From Actinomycetospora cinnamomea (GTDB lineage Bacteria; Actinomycetota; Actinomycetes; Mycobacteriales; Pseudonocardiaceae), in assembly GCF_003096675.1 (NCBI RefSeq), contig NZ_QEKW01000002.1:248001-312000 (forward strand): a DNA stretch of 64,000 nt, in the 5' to 3' direction. Below, piece by piece: positions 1 to 8,679 of this stretch. The position numbers and the translations under genes were made by a program. How positions within the stretch are numbered: position 1 is the stretch's first letter; every line of letters starts with the position of its first letter. The notes beneath the pieces are model-generated. The model was not told the DNA's origin. It saw only the letters and a list, made by a program, of their open reading frames with translations, and did no database searches.

Positions 1-2
1 GT

Positions 3-467
3 CCCGGCCGTGCGGTGCCCGAGCGGCTCCCGCTGCGCGCCGGCGCCCCGCACCGCGAGCGCACGCCGATCTACGACGAGGTCGCGTCGGCGTGGTTCCG
101 CGAGGCGGCACCGTCGGCGGGCCCGGACGAGGCCGAGTGGGCCTCCACCTCGGGCGACGAGGGTTGGCGGGCCGCGGCCGCGACAGCGGAGGCGCTCGAC
201 GCGGGCGCCGGCGCGGGCACCACCGAGGCGGGCCTGCCCCGGCGTCGCCCGCGGGCTCACCTCGTGCCCGGGGCCGCCCGCACCGGGGGACCGGGCGAGG
301 GCCCGGCCCCCGGCGGAACGGGCCCGCGACGCAGCGCGGAGGCGATCCGTGGACGTCTCGCGAGCTACCAGCAGGGCGTGGCCGACGGCCGGACCACCCG
401 CCGCGCCCGACCGGCCGACACCGCGGGCGAGCCCGACGCGCGCCCCGGGGACAAGGAGGAGCAGTGA
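3..467 (+). CDS. cvnA: Conservon sensor kinase CvnA, C-terminal fragment
   Basis: The gene starts before the window and only its last ~154 codons are present. The tail is low-complexity and rich in Ala, Gly and Pro, but carries two short stretches typical of the C-terminus of conservon (Cvn) histidine-kinase-like proteins: [15 protein letters not shown] near residue 76 and [17 protein letters not shown] near residue 110. CvnA is a membrane nitrate-sensor-like kinase thought to act with CvnB, CvnC and CvnD as a receptor/G-protein-like complex. The stop codon overlaps the GTG of cvnB by 4 bp (GTGA), so translation is probably coupled. The sensor and catalytic domains lie outside the window. The assignment rests on the tail plus the perfect cvnB-C-D order that follows. 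Confidence 0.85.
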   Translation, partial: PGRAVPERLPLRAGAPHRERTPIYDEVASAWFREAAPSAGPDEAEWASTSGDEGWRAAAATAEALDAGAGAGTTEAGLPRRRPRAHLVPGAARTGGPGEGPAPGGTGPRRSAEAIRGRLASYQQGVADGRTTRRARPADTAGEPDARPGDKEEQ

Positions 468-886
468 CCGGAGCCCAGTCGCAGCCGAGCCGCTTCGGCT
501 GGTTGGTCTCGAACTTCGCCGAGCGGGTGCCCGGGGTGGCGCACGCGGTCGTGGTGTCGGCCGACGGGCTGCTGCTGACGGCGTCGAACCGCCTGCCCCG
601 CGACCGCGCGGACCAGCTCGCGGCCGTGGCCTCGGGGCTCGTGAGCCTCACGCAGGGCGCCGCGCGCTGCTTCGAGGCCGGCGAGGTCGTGCAGACGGTG
701 GTGGAGATGGAACGCGGGATCGTGCTGCTCATGTCCATCAGCGACGGCTCGTGCCTGGCCACCCTCGCCGCCCCGAACTGCGACATCGGGCTGGTCGGGT
801 ACGAGATGACGTTGCTGGTCGACCGGGTCGGCCAGCTGCTGACCCCGGAGCTCCGCGCCGAGCTGCAGGGGTCGGCCGTGCGATGA
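464..886 (+). CDS. cvnB: Roadblock/LC7 protein CvnB
   Basis: A 140-residue single-domain Roadblock/LC7 protein of the MglB/CvnB type. It is expected to modulate the nucleotide state of the partner GTPase CvnD at the membrane. The start is the GTG inside the cvnA stop overlap, giving [15 protein letters not shown], and the fold-defining pattern ([16 protein letters not shown], then [13 protein letters not shown], then [13 protein letters not shown]) runs through the whole chain. Length and order match other actinobacterial conservons. A 13-nt gap separates it from cvnC. No signal peptide or membrane segment is visible. The family assignment is secure; the signal sensed by this conservon is unknown. 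Confidence 0.93.
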   Translation: MTGAQSQPSRFGWLVSNFAERVPGVAHAVVVSADGLLLTASNRLPRDRADQLAAVASGLVSLTQGAARCFEAGEVVQTVVEMERGIVLLMSISDGSCLATLAAPNCDIGLVGYEMTLLVDRVGQLLTPELRAELQGSAVR

Positions 887-899
887 CCGCGTCGAGGGG

Positions 900-1610
900 G
901 TGACGACGGTGAGCGATGAACCCGAGGGGTCCTTCGCCGACGTCCTCAACGGGATCAGCGACTCCGCGCCGCGCCCGAAGGGGGGACGGCGGGGCCTGTT
1001 CCGGCGACGGCGCGCGTCCGAGGCGCCGGGCGAGCCGGACGTCCCGGACGTCACCGACGCACCCCCGGTAGCCGCGGCTCCCGAGGTCGACCCGCCGAGC
1101 GGGGGCACCGTCGCCGCCAACGGCTACCTCTACGGCGATGGGGTCGACGGTGCCGCGGGCGCGCACGCCCTGGCGCCCGGGGAGCCGCGCACCGCGCCGT
1201 ACGGTGTCCCCCGCCCGGGGCCCCCGCGGCACGAGCTCCCGGAGCCCGGGCCCCCGGGGGAGCGCGCCGACGACGTCGCGATCGTGCGCCCCTACGCCTG
1301 GACCGGCGGGCGGACCCGCCCGGTCTACGACCTCGCCGTCGAGACCCTGGTCTCGGTCGGCGCCGCGGGCCGCGACCCGTCGCGGATCCCCCAGTACGAG
1401 CACCGTGCCGTGGCCGAGCTGTGCCGCGAGCCCCGATCGGTCGCGGAGGTGGCCGCGTTGCTGTCGCTGCCGCTGGGCGTCGCCCGGGTGCTCATCGGTG
1501 ACATGGCCTCCCAGGGCACCGTCGTGGTGCACCAGACCGCCTCGACCTCGGGCGACGTCCCGGACCGGGCGCTGATGGAAAGGGTGTTGAGTGGACTTCG
1601 ACGGCTCTGA
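900..1610 (+). CDS. cvnC: DUF742 protein CvnC
   Basis: A 236-residue protein with two parts. Residues 1 to about 125 are charged, Pro/Ala-rich and probably disordered. Residues 128-236 form the DUF742 domain, beginning IVRPYAWTGGRTRP and containing a winged-helix-like stretch (SVAEVAALLSLPLGVARVL). DUF742 proteins are the third conserved member of conservons and are thought to scaffold the kinase, Roadblock and GTPase components. The N-terminal extension is longer than in many family members. The GTG at 900 is used because it opens the frame; a second GTG lies at 909. The 3' end overlaps cvnD by 20 bp, so the four genes form one transcript. Confidence 0.92.
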   Translation: MTTVSDEPEGSFADVLNGISDSAPRPKGGRRGLFRRRRASEAPGEPDVPDVTDAPPVAAAPEVDPPSGGTVAANGYLYGDGVDGAAGAHALAPGEPRTAPYGVPRPGPPRHELPEPGPPGERADDVAIVRPYAWTGGRTRPVYDLAVETLVSVGAAGRDPSRIPQYEHRAVAELCREPRSVAEVAALLSLPLGVARVLIGDMASQGTVVVHQTASTSGDVPDRALMERVLSGLRRL

Positions 1611-2196
1611 CGCAGCCCTCGTGGCCGAGCCCGTCCCGACGACCACCTCCGCCAAGATCGTCGTGGCCGGCGGGTTCGGGGTCGGCAAGACGACGTTCGT
1701 GGGCTCGGTCTCGGAGATCGACCCGCTGACCACCGAGGCGGTCATGACCGACGCCAGCGCGGGCGTGGACGACCTGTCCGCGGTGCCGAGCAAGCGCACC
1801 ACCACGGTGGCGATGGACTTCGGCCGCGTGTCGCTGGACTCCGACCTGATCCTCTACCTGTTCGGCACGCCCGGGCAGGACCGGTTCTGGTTCATGTGGG
1901 ACGACCTCGTGCGCGGCGCGATCGGCGCCGTGGTCCTCGCCGACACCCGCCGGCTGGCCGACTGCTTCGCCGCCGTCGACTTCTTCGAGGACCGTCGCCT
2001 GCCCTACGTCCTCGGGGTGAACTGCTTCGACGGCGTCCTGCGCCACGACCTCCAGGACGTGCGCGAGGCCCTGGCCATCGACCCGTCGGTGCCGATCCTG
2101 ACCGTCGACGCCCGCGACCGGGAATCGACGAAGGAGGCGCTCATCGCGCTGGTCGAGCACGCGATGCAGGTCTGGGCGGTCGGCGCCCGGGCCTGA
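1591..2196 (+). CDS. cvnD: Small Ras-like GTPase CvnD
   Basis: A 201-residue GTP-binding protein and the switch component of the conservon. The P-loop GGFGVGKT is at residues 27-34, a DxxGQ-like switch II motif (FGTPGQDRFW) near residue 90, and an N-x-x-D-like base-recognition element (NCFDG) near residue 145 in place of the usual NKxD. No lipidation motif is seen. The GTG start lies inside the end of cvnC. The frame closes at TGA, and the spacer that follows holds a large inverted repeat before the convergent helicase-like gene. Family membership is certain from the P-loop and gene order; the downstream effector is not encoded here. Confidence 0.93.
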   Translation: MDFDGSDAALVAEPVPTTTSAKIVVAGGFGVGKTTFVGSVSEIDPLTTEAVMTDASAGVDDLSAVPSKRTTTVAMDFGRVSLDSDLILYLFGTPGQDRFWFMWDDLVRGAIGAVVLADTRRLADCFAAVDFFEDRRLPYVLGVNCFDGVLRHDLQDVREALAIDPSVPILTVDARDRESTKEALIALVEHAMQVWAVGARA

Positions 2197-2219
2197 CGCA
2201 CCCCCGCCGCAGCCGTCGC

Positions 2220-2333
2220 AGCGAACGCGCTGTTCGCTGCTTCTAGGCGCGCGAACTCCCCGTTCGCATCCGGCCCAGCCGGTGATCAACGGGGACTTCG
2301 TACGCCTAGAAGCAGCGAGATACCCGTTCGCTG
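2220..2333. repeat. Inverted pair of family-1 intergenic repeats
   Basis: Two ~50-bp copies of one repeat face each other (2220-2267 inverted, 2283-2333 direct) between the convergent cvnD and helicase-like genes. The core reads TGATCAACGGGGACTTCG followed by a CTAGAAGCAGCGA segment and ends in CGTTCGCT. Further copies lie at 28787-28840 and 34514-34563. The pair could fold into a long stem with a ~15-nt loop and may serve as a bidirectional terminator or REP-like element. The short reading frame present in the copies (MINGDF...) is probably a by-product of the repeat. Confidence 0.8.
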
Positions 2334-2353
2334 CACCAAGGGCAGGCGGCCGG

Positions 2354-4726
2354 TCAGCGGTCGGCGAGCACGCTGACCGAGGTGATGCGGTGCAACGCGA
2401 AGGACAGCGGCGAGCTCCCCGACCCGCCGAGGACGTCGCCGTGGGTGTCCCCGTCGTCCTCGATGCCCTCGAGCACACCGCCGCCGACGCGCAGGGGGCG
2501 CACGACGCGCTGGGACGCCGTGCCGTGGGCGTCGACGTAGCCGATCCAGACGCTGCGGCCGGTGCGGGCGGCCTCGGCGAGGACGGCCACGGTCGCGGAG
2601 GTGGCCGAGCGCCCCGATACCCCGCCGGCGGCGGTGCGGCCCCGCGACGCGGCGGCGGCACGGTCGCCCGCGCGGAGCTGCGCGACGAGGGCGGTGACCT
2701 GGTCGTCGGACAGCGACGGGGTCCCCCCGTGCGCGCGCTCGGGGCGGCGGGCGGGGGCCCGCTTGCCGCGGGGGCGCAGGTCGAGCACGCCGCCGACGTC
2801 GTCCTCGGCGACCGGGGAGAGCCCCGCGGCGCGCAGGGCGTCGAGCACCTCGACCAGCGGCTGGGGGCTGACGAGCACGGTGGGCGCGATGCGGCGCAGC
2901 TCGAGGCGCTCGGCCTCGGGGTGGGCGAGCACCTCGGCGACGAGCGCCTCGTCCTCCGAGCGCAGGAACGACGCCGCGGCCCCGCCGCGCAGGCGCCCGT
3001 GGCGGCGGGCGACGTCGTCGACGAGGTAGGTCAGGCCCTGCGGCACCGGGGTGGCCGAGCGCGCGCGGAACAGCTCGTGCAGGTCGGCGGCCGTCTGCCC
3101 GAGATCGAGCGCGCGCCGGACGGTGGCCTCGGTGATGCGGTAGACCGTCGCCCCGCCGGCGGACTCGACGTCGGCGACACGATCGAGGGCGGCAGCGAGC
3201 TCGGGCTCGAGGCGCCCCGGGGCGACGGCGGTGAGGTCGGCCTGCAGGAGCACGTGGTCGACGGGCGCGGGCAGGGCGCGGCGCAGCGCGGCGGCCGCGG
3301 CCCCGTCCGGGTCGTCACCCGGGCCACGCGCGACGGCCAGCAGCTCCCGGGTCGCCGAGGTGACCGCGTCATGGGCCACCAGCCCCAGCGTCGTGGCCTC
3401 GCGCAGCACCGTGCGCACCATCTCGTCGCGCTGCCGCCCGCCCTTGCGCGGGGCGCGCCAGGCCAGGGAGGCGACGAGGTCGTCGGCGTGGGGCGGGCCG
3501 TCGCCGTCGTCGAACTCGCACAGCCGGTCGAGCACCCGGCGCCGCAGCGCGGGCGCCCACGGCCGGCGGGCCTCGTCCGACAGCGGGCCGATGAGCTTGT
3601 CCCCGCTGTCCCGCGCGCCCACCAGCGACGGCGCGCGGGGTGTCTCGAGCCATCCCCGGGCCAGGGCCACCCAGCGCACGTCGGGGCCGGAGGCGAGCCA
3701 GCGGTCGACGGTGACGGTCGGCGTCCACGCCGGGGCCCCACGTCCGTTCTCCGGGCCCTCGGAGACGGCGATCAGCCCGGCGCCGGCCAGCACCTCGACC
3801 AGCAGCGCGGCCCCGGCCTCGTCGAGCCCCAGCTCGCGGGCCACGCGGCGCAGGTCACGGACCCCGAGCCCGCCCGAGCGCAGCACCGCCGGCGGCTGCG
3901 ACGACCAGGCGGTGAGCACGGTCTCCGCGCGCCGGACGAGCTCGAGGACCTCGCCGGCGGCGGTGGCGTCGACGTCGGCGGGGTCGTGGGTGCGCGGCGG
4001 GGGCATGGGGTCGGCGACCGGCACGTCGCCCAGCGGCCGGTCGAGGCGCACCGCGAGGGCGGCCTCCCGGCTGAGCTCGACGGTCTCGTGGTCGACGCGG
4101 TGCAGCACGCCGGCGGCGAGCAGTCGCCCCACCGGCCCGTCGTCGGGACCCTGCGCGCGGCTGCGCCCGACCGGCCCGTCGGCGGCCAGGGCGTCGACCA
4201 CGGCCCTCTCGTCGGCGGGCAGCGCGGCGACGACGTCGGCGGGATCGTCCGCGGTGGCGATCGCGGAGAACTCGGGGGCAGGGCGCCCGAGCCCGCCGGG
4301 GTAGCGCACCGACACGTCGCGCAGCGCGGGCACCGCGCGCAGCCCGGCGGTGGCGTCGGGGTCGGCACGGGGCAGCGAGGGCGTCACCGTGGAGCCGTCG
4401 GGCCAGACCAGCGCGCGGAGCTCGAGATCGGCGAGCGCCGCGCGGCCGGCGTCGGCGCGGTCGGGCCCGAGCAGCGCGAGGACGTCACCGGTGGCGGCGG
4501 CCGCCTCGTCGGCGCGCACCACGAGCAGCGCGTCGACGACCTGCAGCGTGAAGGCGTCGAGGTCCTCGCACGCGCGACCCACCGACATCCGCACGCTCGC
4601 GCGGGTGGCCACGACGCCGGTGTCGGCCGGGGCGGGCAGCGCGAGGTCCGGGCGCGCACGCAGCAGCGCGCCCAGGGCGTCGTCGTCCCGGGCGCGCAGG
4701 TGGTCGAGGAGGGTCCGGCCGGACAT
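2354..4726 (-). CDS. Helicase-associated (Helicase_C_3/WYL-like) protein
   Basis: A 790-residue protein resembling the actinobacterial XPB/Ssl2-N-like 'helicase-associated domain' family. No Walker A or B motif is visible, so it is probably not a helicase by itself but a DNA-binding or partner protein. The N-terminal half is a series of winged-helix-like repeats (for example [19 protein letters not shown]). A Helicase_C_3-like block lies around residues 420-650, and the last ~75 residues, with [11 protein letters not shown] and VVRPLRV, resemble a WYL ligand-binding fold. The ATG at 4726 is chosen because the sequence becomes family-like from [16 protein letters not shown], while upstream residues are low-complexity. 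In related genomes this family often lies near an XPB-type helicase; none is seen here. Confidence 0.75.
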   Translation of the reverse strand: MSGRTLLDHLRARDDDALGALLRARPDLALPAPADTGVVATRASVRMSVGRACEDLDAFTLQVVDALLVVRADEAAAATGDVLALLGPDRADAGRAALADLELRALVWPDGSTVTPSLPRADPDATAGLRAVPALRDVSVRYPGGLGRPAPEFSAIATADDPADVVAALPADERAVVDALAADGPVGRSRAQGPDDGPVGRLLAAGVLHRVDHETVELSREAALAVRLDRPLGDVPVADPMPPPRTHDPADVDATAAGEVLELVRRAETVLTAWSSQPPAVLRSGGLGVRDLRRVARELGLDEAGAALLVEVLAGAGLIAVSEGPENGRGAPAWTPTVTVDRWLASGPDVRWVALARGWLETPRAPSLVGARDSGDKLIGPLSDEARRPWAPALRRRVLDRLCEFDDGDGPPHADDLVASLAWRAPRKGGRQRDEMVRTVLREATTLGLVAHDAVTSATRELLAVARGPGDDPDGAAAAALRRALPAPVDHVLLQADLTAVAPGRLEPELAAALDRVADVESAGGATVYRITEATVRRALDLGQTAADLHELFRARSATPVPQGLTYLVDDVARRHGRLRGGAAASFLRSEDEALVAEVLAHPEAERLELRRIAPTVLVSPQPLVEVLDALRAAGLSPVAEDDVGGVLDLRPRGKRAPARRPERAHGGTPSLSDDQVTALVAQLRAGDRAAAASRGRTAAGGVSGRSATSATVAVLAEAARTGRSVWIGYVDAHGTASQRVVRPLRVGGGVLEGIEDDGDTHGDVLGGSGSSPLSFALHRITSVSVLADR

Positions 4727-4826
4727 CGCCTCCCACGGTAGTCGGGGTCGGACGCGGGCACCCCCGAGGTGCGGCAGACTGGAGCCCCGCCGACCGGCGG
4801 GCGAGGACGGCGGGAGGAGCCCGGGC

Positions 4827-5033
4827 ATGGCCGACCACGACGAGGGCCGCGAGCAGTCGACCGTAGTGCCGCGCCAGGACCCCTGGTGGCCGGAGGTGGA
4901 GGGTGGCCACCCGATCACCGAGCTGATGGCGCCCACGCAGGGCTCGCCGTCGCCGTTCGGGGACACCGAGTTCCCGCTCCCGGCCGACCAGCTCGGCTAC
5001 GAGCACCCGGTCACCGAGATCAACCGCAGCTGA
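4827..5033 (+). CDS. Small acidic hypothetical protein, 68 aa
   Basis: A short frame beginning [15 protein letters not shown] and ending [10 protein letters not shown], rich in Pro, Glu and Asp, with no membrane segment or cysteines. It is supported by a good ribosome-binding site (GGGAGGAG about 7 nt upstream of the ATG) and by its position between the divergent helicase-associated gene and a nucleotidyltransferase gene. The paired phrases HPITELM and HPVTEIN suggest an internal duplication of a short motif. It is not recognised as a member of a named family. It may be a real small cytosolic protein; the ribosome-binding site is the main support. Confidence 0.6.
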   Translation: MADHDEGREQSTVVPRQDPWWPEVEGGHPITELMAPTQGSPSPFGDTEFPLPADQLGYEHPVTEINRS

Positions 5034-5063
5034 ACCCCGGGACGTGAGCGGAGCCGGACCATC

Positions 5064-5672
5064 GTGACCGTCGCGGGCCTGCTCCTCGCCGCGGGCGGGG
5101 GTCGGCGGATGGGCCGGCCGAAGGCCGCGGTCGAGCTCGACGGCGAACCGCTCGTGGTCCGGGCGCTGCGGGCCCTGCACGCGGCGGGGACGGCGCCCGT
5201 CGTCGTGGTCCTCGGCGCCGGCCTGCCCGCCGTGGCGGACCTGCTGCCGGCCGGCACCCCGTGGGTCCCGGCCCCGGGCTGGGACACCGAGGGTCAGGCC
5301 GCGTCGCTGCGCGCCGGGCTGGACGCGCTGGCGGACACGGACGCGGACGCGGTGCTCGTGTCGCTGGTGGACACCCCGGGCATCGGGCCCGCGGCGCTGG
5401 CCCGGGTCGCGGCGCACGCGACGGGCCCGGACGCGCTGGCCCGCGGGGCCGTGGACGGGCGGGCCGGTCACCCGGTGCTGCTCGGCCGGGGGCACTGGGC
5501 GGCCGTGCGCGCGGCGGCCGCCGGCGACGCGGGCGCCCGGGGGTTCCTCCGGGGCCGCGACGACGTCGCGGTGGTGGAGATCGGGGACGTGGCGGTCGGC
5601 GACGACCTCGACACCCCGGAGGACCTGGAACGCTGGGCCGGGACGCGGAGCGGAGCCGAGCCGGCGTCGTGA
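5064..5672 (+). CDS. MobA/MocA-like molybdopterin nucleotidyltransferase
   Basis: A 202-residue nucleotidyltransferase of the MobA-like NTP-transferase family. The signature LLLAAGGGRRMGRPKA begins at residue 6, and the acidic metal-binding stretch is VSLVDTPGIG. Such enzymes transfer CMP or GMP to molybdopterin. The CTP-using MocA type makes the cytosine dinucleotide needed by xanthine dehydrogenase and CO dehydrogenase. The proximity of moaC, mog, moaE and of coxD/E/F-like maturation genes favours a MocA role, but base specificity cannot be read with confidence here. The GTG start follows a GAGCGGAG-like ribosome-binding site. The malic enzyme gene follows after 25 nt. Confidence 0.8.
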   Translation: MTVAGLLLAAGGGRRMGRPKAAVELDGEPLVVRALRALHAAGTAPVVVVLGAGLPAVADLLPAGTPWVPAPGWDTEGQAASLRAGLDALADTDADAVLVSLVDTPGIGPAALARVAAHATGPDALARGAVDGRAGHPVLLGRGHWAAVRAAAAGDAGARGFLRGRDDVAVVEIGDVAVGDDLDTPEDLERWAGTRSGAEPAS

Positions 5673-5697
5673 GGGCAGCACGAGAGGAGACAGCACG

Positions 5698-7164
5698 GTG
5701 ACCGTTCCCGGACCGGGGTACGCGATCACGGCCCGCGTCGAGGCCCCGGCGAGCGCGACCGCGGCGGGCGACCTCGCCGTCGCCGTCGGCCGCGTCGGCG
5801 GTGTGATGACCGCGTTCGACGTCGTCGAGTCGCGCACCGACTCGATCATCGTCGACATCAGCTGCAACGCCCTCTCCGAGGAGCACACCCAGCAGATCAC
5901 CCATGCGCTCGGCGCCCTCGACGGCGTGCGGGTGCGCAACGTCTCGGACCGCACGTTCCTCGTGCACCTCGGCGGGAAGATCGAGGTCAACCCCAAGGTC
6001 GGCCTGCGTACCCGCGAGGACCTCTCCCGCGCCTACACACCCGGCGTCGCCCGGGTCTGCCAGGCCATCGCCGCCCGGCCGGACGACGCGCGCAGCCTGA
6101 CCATCAAGCGCAACACGGTCGCGGTGGTCACCGACGGCTCGGCGATCCTGGGGCTGGGCAACCTCGGGGCCGCGGCCGCGATGCCGGTGATGGAGGGCAA
6201 GGCGGCGCTGTTCAAGCGCTTCGCCGGCGTCGACGCGTGGCCGGTGTGCCTGGACACCCAGGACACCGAGGAGATCATCCGCACGGTGCAGCTCCTGGCC
6301 CCGGTGTACGGCGGGATCAACCTCGAGGACATCGCCGCGCCCGCGTGCTTCGAGATCGAGGAGCGGTTGCGCGAGGCGCTGGACATCCCCGTCTTCCACG
6401 ACGACCAGCACGGCACCGCCGTCGTCGTGCTCGCCGCCCTGCGCAACGCGCTGCGCGTCGTCGGCAAGGAGATGAACGAGTGCCGCGTCGTCGTCTGCGG
6501 GGTGGGCGCGGCGGGCTCGGCGATCATCCGCCTGCTGCTGCCGCTGGAACCCGCCGACCTCGTCGCGGTGGACGTCGAGGGGATCATCCACCCCGAGCGG
6601 CCCGGGCTGCACCCGAGCCTGGAGTGGGTGGCCGAGCGCACCAACCGCGAGCGGCGCACCGGCGACCTGCACGACGCGATGCCGGGCGTCGACGTCTTCA
6701 TCGGCGTCTCGGCGCCGAACCTGCTGCGCGAGGCCGACGTGGCCGGCATGGCCGACAAGGCCGTGGTGTTCGCGCTGGCCAACCCGGACCCCGAGATCGA
6801 CCCCTCGATCGCCCAGCGGCATGCCGAGGTCGTCGCCACCGGCCGCTCGGACTATCCGAACCAGATCAACAACGTGCTGGCCTTCCCCGGCATCTTCCGT
6901 GGGCTGCTCGACGCGCACGCCCGGGGCATCACCGACGAGATGCTCCTCGCCGCAGCCGCGGCCATCGCCGACGTGGTCGCCGAGCCCAACCCGTTGTTCA
7001 TCGTGCCCAGCGTCTTCGACAGCACCGTCGCCCCCGCCGTGGCCGGGGCGGTGCGCAAGGTCGCCGAGCGCGTGCGGGAGCAGGGGCAGGGCCCCGTCGA
7101 CATCGGCGACGCGCTGGCGCTCGGCGAGGAGACCGCCCGCGCGGTGGAGACGTCGGATGAGTGA
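5698..7164 (+). CDS. NAD(P)-dependent malic enzyme with N-terminal ACT domain
   Basis: A 488-residue malic enzyme that oxidatively decarboxylates malate to pyruvate. Residues ~9-85 form an ACT-like regulatory domain (pattern GVMTAFDVVESRTDSIIVD), present in one class of bacterial malic enzymes. The catalytic core follows, with SRAYTPGVA holding the catalytic Tyr near residue 113, FHDDQHGTA near 233 and the dinucleotide-binding GVGAAGS near 263. Length is normal for the ACT-containing class. Start is the GTG at 5698 preceded by GAGAGGAGA. The stop overlaps the ATG of moaC by 8 bp, so an anaplerotic enzyme is co-translated with cofactor-synthesis genes; the functional link is unclear. Confidence 0.93.
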   Translation: MTVPGPGYAITARVEAPASATAAGDLAVAVGRVGGVMTAFDVVESRTDSIIVDISCNALSEEHTQQITHALGALDGVRVRNVSDRTFLVHLGGKIEVNPKVGLRTREDLSRAYTPGVARVCQAIAARPDDARSLTIKRNTVAVVTDGSAILGLGNLGAAAAMPVMEGKAALFKRFAGVDAWPVCLDTQDTEEIIRTVQLLAPVYGGINLEDIAAPACFEIEERLREALDIPVFHDDQHGTAVVVLAALRNALRVVGKEMNECRVVVCGVGAAGSAIIRLLLPLEPADLVAVDVEGIIHPERPGLHPSLEWVAERTNRERRTGDLHDAMPGVDVFIGVSAPNLLREADVAGMADKAVVFALANPDPEIDPSIAQRHAEVVATGRSDYPNQINNVLAFPGIFRGLLDAHARGITDEMLLAAAAAIADVVAEPNPLFIVPSVFDSTVAPAVAGAVRKVAERVREQGQGPVDIGDALALGEETARAVETSDE

Positions 7165-7657
7165 GCAGGGTCCCGGCCCGGGAGGCCTGACGCACGTCGA
7201 CGCGACGGGCGCGGCGCGCATGGTCGACGTCGGCGACAAGGAGGTCACGCGGCGCACGGCGACGGCGACGGGCGTGGTGCGCACGACCCCCGAGGTCACC
7301 GCGGCGCTGCGCGACGACACCGTGCCGAAGGGCGACGCGCTGGGCGTCGCGCGGGTCGCGGGCATCATGGGCGCGAAGCGCACCCCCGACCTCGTCCCGT
7401 TGTGCCACCCGATCCCGCTGGCCGGGGTGACGGTCGACCTCGCGGTCGGCGACGACCACGTCACCATCACCGCCACCGCGCGCAGCGCCGACCGGACCGG
7501 CGTCGAGATGGAGGCGCTGACGGCCGTGGCCGTCGCCGGGCTGACACTGCACGACATGATCAAGGCACTGGACCCGGCGGCGACGCTGGACGCGGTGCGC
7601 CTCGAGCGCAAGGAAGGGGGACGCTCCGGTGTCTGGACCCGCCCCGACGGACGGTGA
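7157..7657 (+). CDS. moaC: Cyclic pyranopterin monophosphate synthase MoaC
   Basis: A 166-residue MoaC, which converts the MoaA product 3',8-cyclo-GTP into cyclic pyranopterin monophosphate in molybdenum cofactor synthesis. The family signature GAKRTPDLVPLCHPI near residue 72 and SADRTGVEMEALTAV near residue 113 are complete, and the length is typical. The ATG at 7157 lies within the last codons of the malic enzyme gene. MoaC overlaps the next gene (mog/moaB) by 29 bp. MoaA is not in the window and must be elsewhere. The position suggests co-regulation of Moco synthesis with the molybdoenzyme maturation genes downstream. Confidence 0.95.
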   Translation: MSEQGPGPGGLTHVDATGAARMVDVGDKEVTRRTATATGVVRTTPEVTAALRDDTVPKGDALGVARVAGIMGAKRTPDLVPLCHPIPLAGVTVDLAVGDDHVTITATARSADRTGVEMEALTAVAVAGLTLHDMIKALDPAATLDAVRLERKEGGRSGVWTRPDGR

Positions 7658-8156
7658 CGACCCGATCGACCCGACGGACCCCACCCGGCGCGCCCGTGTC
7701 GTGACCGCGTCCAACCGCGCCGCCTCGGGCGTCTACGCCGACCGCGGCGGACCGATCATCGTCGAGTGGCTGCGCGGGTTGGGCTTCACCACGCCCGACC
7801 CCGTGGTCGTGCCCGACGGGGAGCCGGTGGCCGCGGCGCTGCGCGAGGCGGTCGCCGACGGCGCCCACGTCGTCCTCACCACCGGCGGCACCGGCATCGC
7901 CCCCACCGACGCGACGCCCGAGGCGACCCGCGCGGTCATCGACTACGAGGTGCCCGGCCTCGCCGACGCGATCCGCCGCGCCGGCGCGGACGCGGTCCCG
8001 ACCTCGGTGCTCTCGCGTGGCGTGGCAGGGGTCGCCCGGCGCACCCTGGTGGTGAACCTGCCCGGGTCCCCGGGCGGGGTGCGCGACGGCCTGGCCGTGC
8101 TCGAGCCCGTGCTGGCCCACGCCGTCGACCAGATCCTGGGAGGGGACCACCCGTGA
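7629..8156 (+). CDS. mog: Molybdopterin adenylyltransferase Mog/MoaB
   Basis: A 175-residue MogA/MoaB-type protein that adenylates molybdopterin before metal insertion. The signature elements are LTTGGTGIAPTD near residue 81, SRGVAGVARRTLVVNLPG near 126 and a final GGVRDGL helix. The first ~20 residues (PTDGDDPIDPTDPTRR) are an acidic extension with repeated DPTDPT that most family members lack. The GTG start at 7629 is inside moaC; a later start near VVTASNRAA would remove the extension but no codon is better placed. The stop overlaps the moaE GTG by 4 bp. Confidence 0.92.
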   Translation: MSGPAPTDGDDPIDPTDPTRRARVVTASNRAASGVYADRGGPIIVEWLRGLGFTTPDPVVVPDGEPVAAALREAVADGAHVVLTTGGTGIAPTDATPEATRAVIDYEVPGLADAIRRAGADAVPTSVLSRGVAGVARRTLVVNLPGSPGGVRDGLAVLEPVLAHAVDQILGGDHP

Positions 8157-8593
8157 GCACCGCCGTCCCGGCCCGCGTGCTGCGCGCGACCGTCACCGAG
8201 GAGCCCCTGGACGTCTCCGAGCATGCCGCGCTCGTCGACGACGCCGCGGCCGGCGCGGTGGTGACGTTCGCGGGTGTCGTGCGCGACCACGACCACGGCC
8301 GCTCGGTGACCGCGCTCGACTACGAGGGCCACCCGACCGCCGCGGCGGTCGTCGAGAAGGTGGCCGCCGAGGTCGCGGGCGGCTTCCCCGGCGTGCGCGC
8401 CCTCGCCGTGACCCACCGCGTCGGCCCCCTGGGGATCGGCGATGTGGCCCTGGCCTGCGCCGTCGCCGCCGAGCACCGCCGCGAGGCGTTCGACGCCTGC
8501 AGCGAGCTCGTCGACGCGGTCAAGCGCGAGCTGCCGGTGTGGAAGCGCCAGGAGTTCACCGACGGCACCGAGGAATGGGTCAACTGCCCCTGA
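8153..8593 (+). CDS. moaE: Molybdopterin synthase catalytic subunit MoaE
   Basis: A 146-residue MoaE, the large subunit of molybdopterin synthase, which transfers sulfur from MoaD to cyclic pyranopterin monophosphate. The conserved sequence ALDYEGHP, the RVGPLGIGDVA segment and the C-terminal active-site block VKRELPVWKRQEFTDG with its lysines are intact. No MoaD gene lies alongside, so the small subunit is encoded elsewhere or supplied by another ubiquitin-like protein. It is the last gene of the maeA-like/moaC/mog/moaE run. A palindromic family-2 repeat follows directly, before the convergent rpf gene. Confidence 0.95.
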   Translation: MSTAVPARVLRATVTEEPLDVSEHAALVDDAAAGAVVTFAGVVRDHDHGRSVTALDYEGHPTAAAVVEKVAAEVAGGFPGVRALAVTHRVGPLGIGDVALACAVAAEHRREAFDACSELVDAVKRELPVWKRQEFTDGTEEWVNCP

Positions 8594-8610
8594 GAGCGCA
8601 CCGGCTTGCG

Positions 8611-8668
8611 GAGCGAGGGCGTCCCTGACTGCGTGGGACGCAGCGAAGGCGTCCCTCGCTCCGCGGAG
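8611..8668. repeat. Family-2 palindromic intergenic repeat
   Basis: This repeat lies between the 3' ends of moaE and the convergent rpf gene. It reads GAGCGAGGGCGTCCC, a short spacer, GGGACGCAGCGAAGG and CGTCCCTCGCT, so two nested inverted repeats (AGCGAGG/CCTCGCT and GCGTCCC/GGGACGC) can form a cruciform. Nearly the same sequence recurs at 40786-40910. It probably works as a bidirectional terminator or belongs to a dispersed palindromic element. Confidence 0.8.
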
Positions 8669-8679
8669 CCGACGCCCGC

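Noticed and set aside
2283-2333. Short peptide MINGDF... as a gene
   Set aside because: The same frame appears in all copies of an intergenic repeat without ribosome-binding sites, so it is better explained as repeat sequence.
2282-4741. Long open frame antisense to the helicase-associated gene
   Set aside because: Very high GC content leaves long frames open on the opposite strand. Its product is compositionally biased, begins inside a family-1 repeat, and has no domain, while the minus strand gives a coherent protein.
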